A DNA stretch of 45,408 bases from Guillardia theta CCMP2712 (Eukaryota > Cryptophyceae > Pyrenomonadales > Geminigeraceae): NCBI RefSeq assembly GCF_000315625.1, contig NW_005434657.1, positions 591,249 to 636,656 of the forward strand, in the 5' to 3' direction. How positions within the stretch are numbered: the first letter of the stretch is position 1; every line of letters starts with the position of its first letter. The notes below the pieces were generated by a model. The model was not told where the DNA came from. It worked only from the letters and a program-made list of their open reading frames with translations, and did no database searches. Position numbers and translations under genes: made by a program. Of this stretch, positions 41,185 to 45,408 are shown piece after piece.

Positions 41185-42972
41185 ATGGCTGCTCACTGTC
41201 GCTCCTCCTCCTCCTCCTCCTCCTCCTCCTCCTCTCCATCTGTCTCTCCCTCGCCCTCCTTCTCTCCTCCTCCTCTTCTCCCTTCGTGTTCTCCCTGTCC
41301 GACTGCGAGCCCTCCTGCCCGATCCTCCCGGTCCCCCTCCGTCAAGTCCCAACCTCTCCGGTCGCGGTCGGCGCGTCAGAGTGGCGCATTGCGTTCGTTC
41401 ATCGCTTCTGTCCATCCGCGGTCTTCGCTCCTCCTCGCCTCCTCCATGCCAACGTCTCCTCCCGATGCTTCCTCTGACTCTTCTCCCTCTCCCTCTCCCT
41501 CTTCCTCTCCCTCTTCCTCGCGGCGGCACTCCAGCCAACATTCGCAGCCTCATCGAGGAGAAGTGGAAGGCGAGGATGAGGTGGGGGAACTAAGAAGGAA
41601 AGTCGAAGGGCTGAAGAGATCGAACGTGAGGCTGCAAGCTAAGCTGCAGATGTCTCAGTGTCTGGTATGACTTCAACTCTCCTCATGGCCTCTCACATCC
41701 CGTGCGCCAAGTCACCTCAAGCCTTTGCTGAGCGAGAGGAGACGATAAAGCGGCTGAGGCTGCAGGTAGAAACGCTCGACAAGGAGAACAAACGGCTCAA
41801 GACACAGGCGAAGATCTCGCAAGACAGACTGAAGCGAATGATGGAGGAGAAGAGCAACCAGTCGGTCTACTTGTCACGATCATGCTAAACTCACCAGCTG
41901 CCAGGCACCCGCGCGAGGCTGCTAGAGGAAGAGGAAGCGACGTACAAGCGGGAGGGGGGAAGGAGGTGAGGGAAGTCTTCCTCCAAGTCCGCCTTGACGT
42001 GTCGCAAGGCGAGTCGTGGAGCTAAAGGCGTAGGGAGCTCGATGGCGGAGAAGCGGGTGAATGCGATGGAGCAGACAACAAGAGGCCTGGAGCGAGTTTT
42101 GACTGCTCTAGAGGTTCTGATCTCGTTCTACCTGAGGAGAGAGATGAACGTTTGACGTCAGAGCTGCTGGAGGAGCCAAGTGAACGATCTGCACGTGAAG
42201 CTGACAGAAAGAGACAAGGTTCGATTTCATCACGCTGAGATGTCATTCGAAAATGATGCTGATGATTTTTTAATATGCAATCGAGATTATGATCTAAGAT
42301 TAACATGTGTGATTGCAATCATGACATGTGTGATATCTATGTGAAGATAACATGTGTGATTGTTATGATGACATGGCAGAGCTGTCGCTGGGTAATGTCA
42401 TGATGACATTCATGATGTTGTCAATCGATAATTTCATTGTACATGCTGTGACTGTCGACATGATTGTGACTATCCCGCATTGCAACAAGAGAAGACTGAG
42501 GTTGTACACGTAGGAGGTTAAGGGCCTGAAGGAGATGCTCTCTTCCTCTCTCAAGGTCTTGTCTCCCTCCTCCTCCTCCTCCTCCTCCTCCTCCTCCTCC
42601 TCCTCCTCCTCCTCCTCCTCCTCCTCCTCCTCCTCCTCCTCCTCCTCGCTCTCACCGTCTCACAGAGAGAGTCGATCCTCCTCTTCGTGCGGACTCAAGA
42701 GCTGTCGGCAAGCACAAGAGAGAAGAGATGATATGAAATTTACAACTACTGTGTCTATCACATACACTCCCTCCCTTCATCACTCTCTCCTTCTCTGTCG
42801 CTCCTCCTCTCTTCTTCATCCGACTCTGTCCGTCAGTGATGTCTGCAAGGAGTTGCGATAGTCAGCGAAAGTTCTCGTGGAGACGACTTTCTCCTTCCAG
42901 GGATGGACACCTGCTGATCGTCAGGAGCGGCAGCAGCAGGAGAAGGAGCAGGAGGAAAGAGTAGGGAGTTGA
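41185..42972 (+). CDS. Ser-rich coiled-coil protein, multi-exon
   Basis: Exon 1 (41185-41664) begins MAAHCR and then a poly-Ser stretch encoded by TCC repeats, followed by a Ser/Pro-rich disordered region and a coiled coil (VGELRRKVEGLKRSNVRLQAKLQ). Exon 2 starts at 41712 in phase 0 (SPQAFAEREETIKRLRLQVETL, ENKRLKTQAKISQDRLKRMMEEK). A third exon gives LPGTRARLLEEEEATYKRE. Further exons plausibly include AEKRVNAMEQTTRGLERVLTALE (about 42042-42114) and a last exon ending DRQERQQQEKEQEERVGS with TGA at 42970. Exons between 42120 and 42890 are unresolved, and the TCC array there may be intronic or code for more poly-Ser. A cytoskeletal or scaffold role would be a guess. Confidence 0.5.
42564..42648 (+). 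repeat. TCC trinucleotide microsatellite
   Basis: An uninterrupted run of TCC/CTC triplets. A shorter sibling at 41203-41235 encodes the poly-Ser stretch of the same gene. Confidence 0.93.
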
Positions 42973-43380
42973 AGGGCGACGGGAGGAGGAGGGAGAAGAG
43001 GTGGAGTACCTTGATCTGTGAGGACTAGCGAGTCGTGACGAGAATTTGAAGAACTCGCAAGCATACGAATGTTTCCTGAGTCTCTTCTGACAACAGTAGG
43101 GGCAGCCGCAGGAGCTGCAGCAGGGAATTCTTTCTGCTCCTCCTCACCCTCGATCTTCAGATACCCGATGGAAGCTTTGATCCTGGCGGAGAAAGGAGAT
43201 CTCCGCTCTAACAACCTCTCCTGCATTCCTATCAGTCCTCCTACACCACCACCATTTCCTCCTCCTCAACCACTGCCTCCTCCTCCTCAACCACTGCCTC
43301 CTCGTCCTCGTCTTCGTCCTCGTCCTCCTCGTCCCACTCATCTCTCTCCTCTCGCATCCTCTTCCTCCGCTTTCTCAGCA
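42973..43380. other. Convergent 3' interval
   Basis: Lies between the + strand coiled-coil gene and the - strand EF-hand gene. CTCCTCCT and CCTCGTCCTCGT triplet repeats occur at 43225-43335. No supported gene. Confidence 0.4.
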
Positions 43381-45408
43381 TCACCACCTCTGCTTCACCT
43401 CTGTTCGCTTCATCGACGGTTTGCGCAGGACAGGCTGAAGTGCTGCGAGGTCCGAGGGATGGGCAGGGGAGGTAGACAGGACGGGAACAGAAGCAGGGGG
43501 AGCAGAAGAGGCTGGGATCGAAGAGGAGGAGGAGGGCAGGCGGAAGGTGGAGGCAGCGACTGCGGATAAGGGAGGAATGAAGGATGCGGAGGAGGGAGGC
43601 AGGGCGTAGGCCGGCATCGACTGTCTCCTGGTCTGCAACGAGGCTCCTATCGACTTGTTCGATCCTCCTGCTTCCTTGTTGCTCTGAGACTCAGACTCGC
43701 CGGCAGAGGATGAAGGAGGAGGATCAAGTTTGGCAGTGGTAGGAGGAGGAGGAGGAGGAGGATCAAGTTTGGCAGTGGTAGGAGGAGGAGGATGATGAAG
43801 CCTGCTCTCCCTCAGCTCGACCATAGCCCCGCTGATCTCCTTCAGACTCTCCGCAACCTGGAGGCAAGTCAGCTCGATGTCAGCTGGACCTTTCTCACCT
43901 TATGCATCATCCTCTCCATCCCCTTCATCCACTCTTGATCCAATTTCAATCCTCCTCCTCCTGCTCCTCCTCCTCCTCCTCCTCCTGCTCCTCCTCCTGC
44001 TCCTGCTCCTCCGCCTGCATTCTTCAGGCTCGAGCGCGAAGCAGCGGACTCGAGGTTGTCCATGGAAATGATGAGGAGCTTGAGGATGAGAAGGATGACG
44101 CGAATCCTGTATGAGGCGATGAGACACGAACAGAACCTGCGAAGAGGAGGAGGAGGAGGAGGAGGAGGGAGGAGGAACAAGAAAGAAGCAGAGGAGATCG
44201 GACTGAAGGGGTGTGAAGTTCTTACTGCTTGCTGTCTGCTTCTGTCATTGCGTTTGACATCTCACGCATGGCATACCTCTTGAGCTCGATAAACATCCTG
44301 AAGATTCATAACTTCTTCTTCTCCTCCTCCTCCTCCTCCCTAACCACCACCTCCTCCTCCTCTCACATGGATTGGAACTGATTTGAGTCAAATTCTCCAT
44401 TCTCGTGGCACAAAAGTCCGTCACACGTGAGCCTGTCAATGGATCAACAAGAAACAAATCTCCTTCTCCTCCTCCCCCCTCCTTCCCTCCCCTTCCTCCT
44501 CCCTGCTCTTCTCTCCTTCAGGTCTTCTTCCTCCATCTCCCTCCCTCTCCTCCCTGCTTCCCCGCTCTAGCATCTCACGTTTGGAAATCGTTCTCAGTGA
44601 GATGGATGGGAGAGGACAGCGGCAGCTTCCTCCTTTTCTCTCGATCAGTCCCGTCAGTCTCTTCCTCTCCTCGTCTCACAGCCCGTTCTTCAACTCGCTG
44701 AAATCCAGACCCCCGCCCTTGTCCGCGTCCAGTCGCTGCGAGACAAGCAAAGATGAGGAAGACACGGGGAGAGGGAGAGAGGAAGAGAAGCGAGACATAG
44801 AGGAGACGAGGTGATGATGAAGAGTCGAAGAGAGAGGGAGCGATGGATGGAGGGATGGAGAGCAGAAAGACGATATGACCGAGTAGACATCTGAAACTTT
44901 TGCGTTGAAGTCATTCATGTCGTTGAAGGAAGCCATCGAAGATAAGAGAGGATCGAGGACTCCTGCACCACATTCATTCTTCTCCTCCTCCAGGTGCTGC
45001 TGCTGCTGTCCCTTCTCTTCCTCCCTTTCATTTCTCTTCCTCCTCATACTTCTCCTCCTCATCTCTGGCAAACTTCACATCCCCTTTTGCACTCTCTCAC
45101 CGTTGATCCTCGCTGCCTTGGCTTGACGCTCCTGCTCTTCTTGGATCCTCTTCCTGTTCTCCTCTTTCTCTCTTGTCACCTGCATCCCGTCACCTCCTCC
45201 TCCTCCTCCTCACCAAGTCTCACGGTGGAGATGAACTCGTCGAGTAGGACCTGAGACCCTGAGAGTCAGATGTGCGAGAGAAGGGGAGAGAGGAAGGGAG
45301 GGAGGGGAGGGGAGGGGGAGGGGAGGGGAGGGGAGGGGAGGGGAGGGGACGAGTGGGAGGGAGGGTGGAGGGAGGGAGAGGAGGGAGGGAGGGAGGGGAG
45401 GGGAGGGG
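43381..45408 (-). CDS. EF-hand protein, C-terminal part, cut by the window edge
   Basis: Minus-strand exons can be followed from the window edge. They give LLDEFISTVRL (about 45250-45220), TREKEENRKRIQEEQERQAKAARIN, SSMASFNDMNDFNAKVSD, RLDADKGGGLDFSELKNGL (about 44740-44685, a canonical EF-hand loop D-A-D-K-G-G-G-L-D-F-S-E) and PIHLTENDFQT. They continue with TCDGLLCHENGEFDSNQFQSM, RYAMREMSNAMTEA, IRVILLILKLLIISMDNLESA, MERMMHK and VAESLKEISGAMVELRES. The tail is Pro/Ser-rich, ending KRTEVKQRW with a stop at 43381. The pairing of an EF-hand, an F-D-x-x-x-F-x-x-M segment and amphipathic helices resembles the cytosolic C-terminal tails of algal calcium- or voltage-gated channel-like proteins. 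That comparison is from memory and is weak. The N-terminal part, including any membrane domain, lies outside the window. Confidence 0.6.
45295..45408 (+). repeat. GGGGA pentanucleotide / GGGAGG purine repeat
   Basis: AGGGG units with period five, merging into GGGAGG units up to the window end. This lies within or next to an intron of the EF-hand gene. Confidence 0.85.

Overview
This is nuclear DNA from a eukaryotic microbe. The genes are split by many short GT-AG introns (mostly about 40-150 nt, often near 45-60). The window carries an RNA polymerase II largest subunit with a heptad-repeat tail, a eukaryotic-type seryl-tRNA synthetase and a PERK-type ER stress kinase. A bacterial-type 23S rRNA/tRNA methyltransferase (RlmN) with an N-terminal extension suggests an organelle-targeted enzyme, as in algae. 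The balanced base composition, intron style and abundant pyrimidine microsatellites would fit a cryptophyte-like alga, but this cannot be proved from the sequence alone. No mobile element with a transposase or reverse transcriptase was seen.

Layout. 1-1747: repeat-rich flank. 1748-9132 (-): RPB1 in many exons, ending in 29 YSPTSPS heptads that are hidden inside what looks like a GC-rich tandem repeat. 10488-12677 (-): RlmN. 13221-18533 (+): a 12-exon gene that I assemble into one secretory-pathway protein of about 1320 residues, with EGF, C-type lectin, TPR and C-terminal DnaJ (HPD) domains. 18816-21362 (-): membrane-anchored coiled-coil protein. 21654-23527 (+): cytosolic seryl-tRNA synthetase, 8 exons. 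24002-26049 (+) and 26144 to about 28739 (-): two convergent, unrecognised multi-exon genes. 29853-30230: minisatellite. 31349-32478 (-): secreted beta-helix-like protein. 33136-34245 (+): lysophospholipid acyltransferase. 37018-40712 (+): PERK-like eIF2-alpha kinase. 41185-42972 (+): Ser-rich coiled-coil protein. 43381-45408 (-, truncated by the window edge): EF-hand protein.

Themes. Two genes belong to ER protein quality control: the PERK-like kinase, and the TPR-J protein, whose TPR plus J architecture resembles DNAJC3/P58IPK, a known partner and inhibitor of eIF2-alpha kinases. In this organism the TPR-J part appears fused to lectin and EGF domains, which would couple glycan recognition to HSP70 recruitment. 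Several intergenic stretches, especially between divergent genes, carry dense CCACCC/GGGTGG words that look like a shared promoter-associated composition. Pentanucleotide microsatellites recur across the window.
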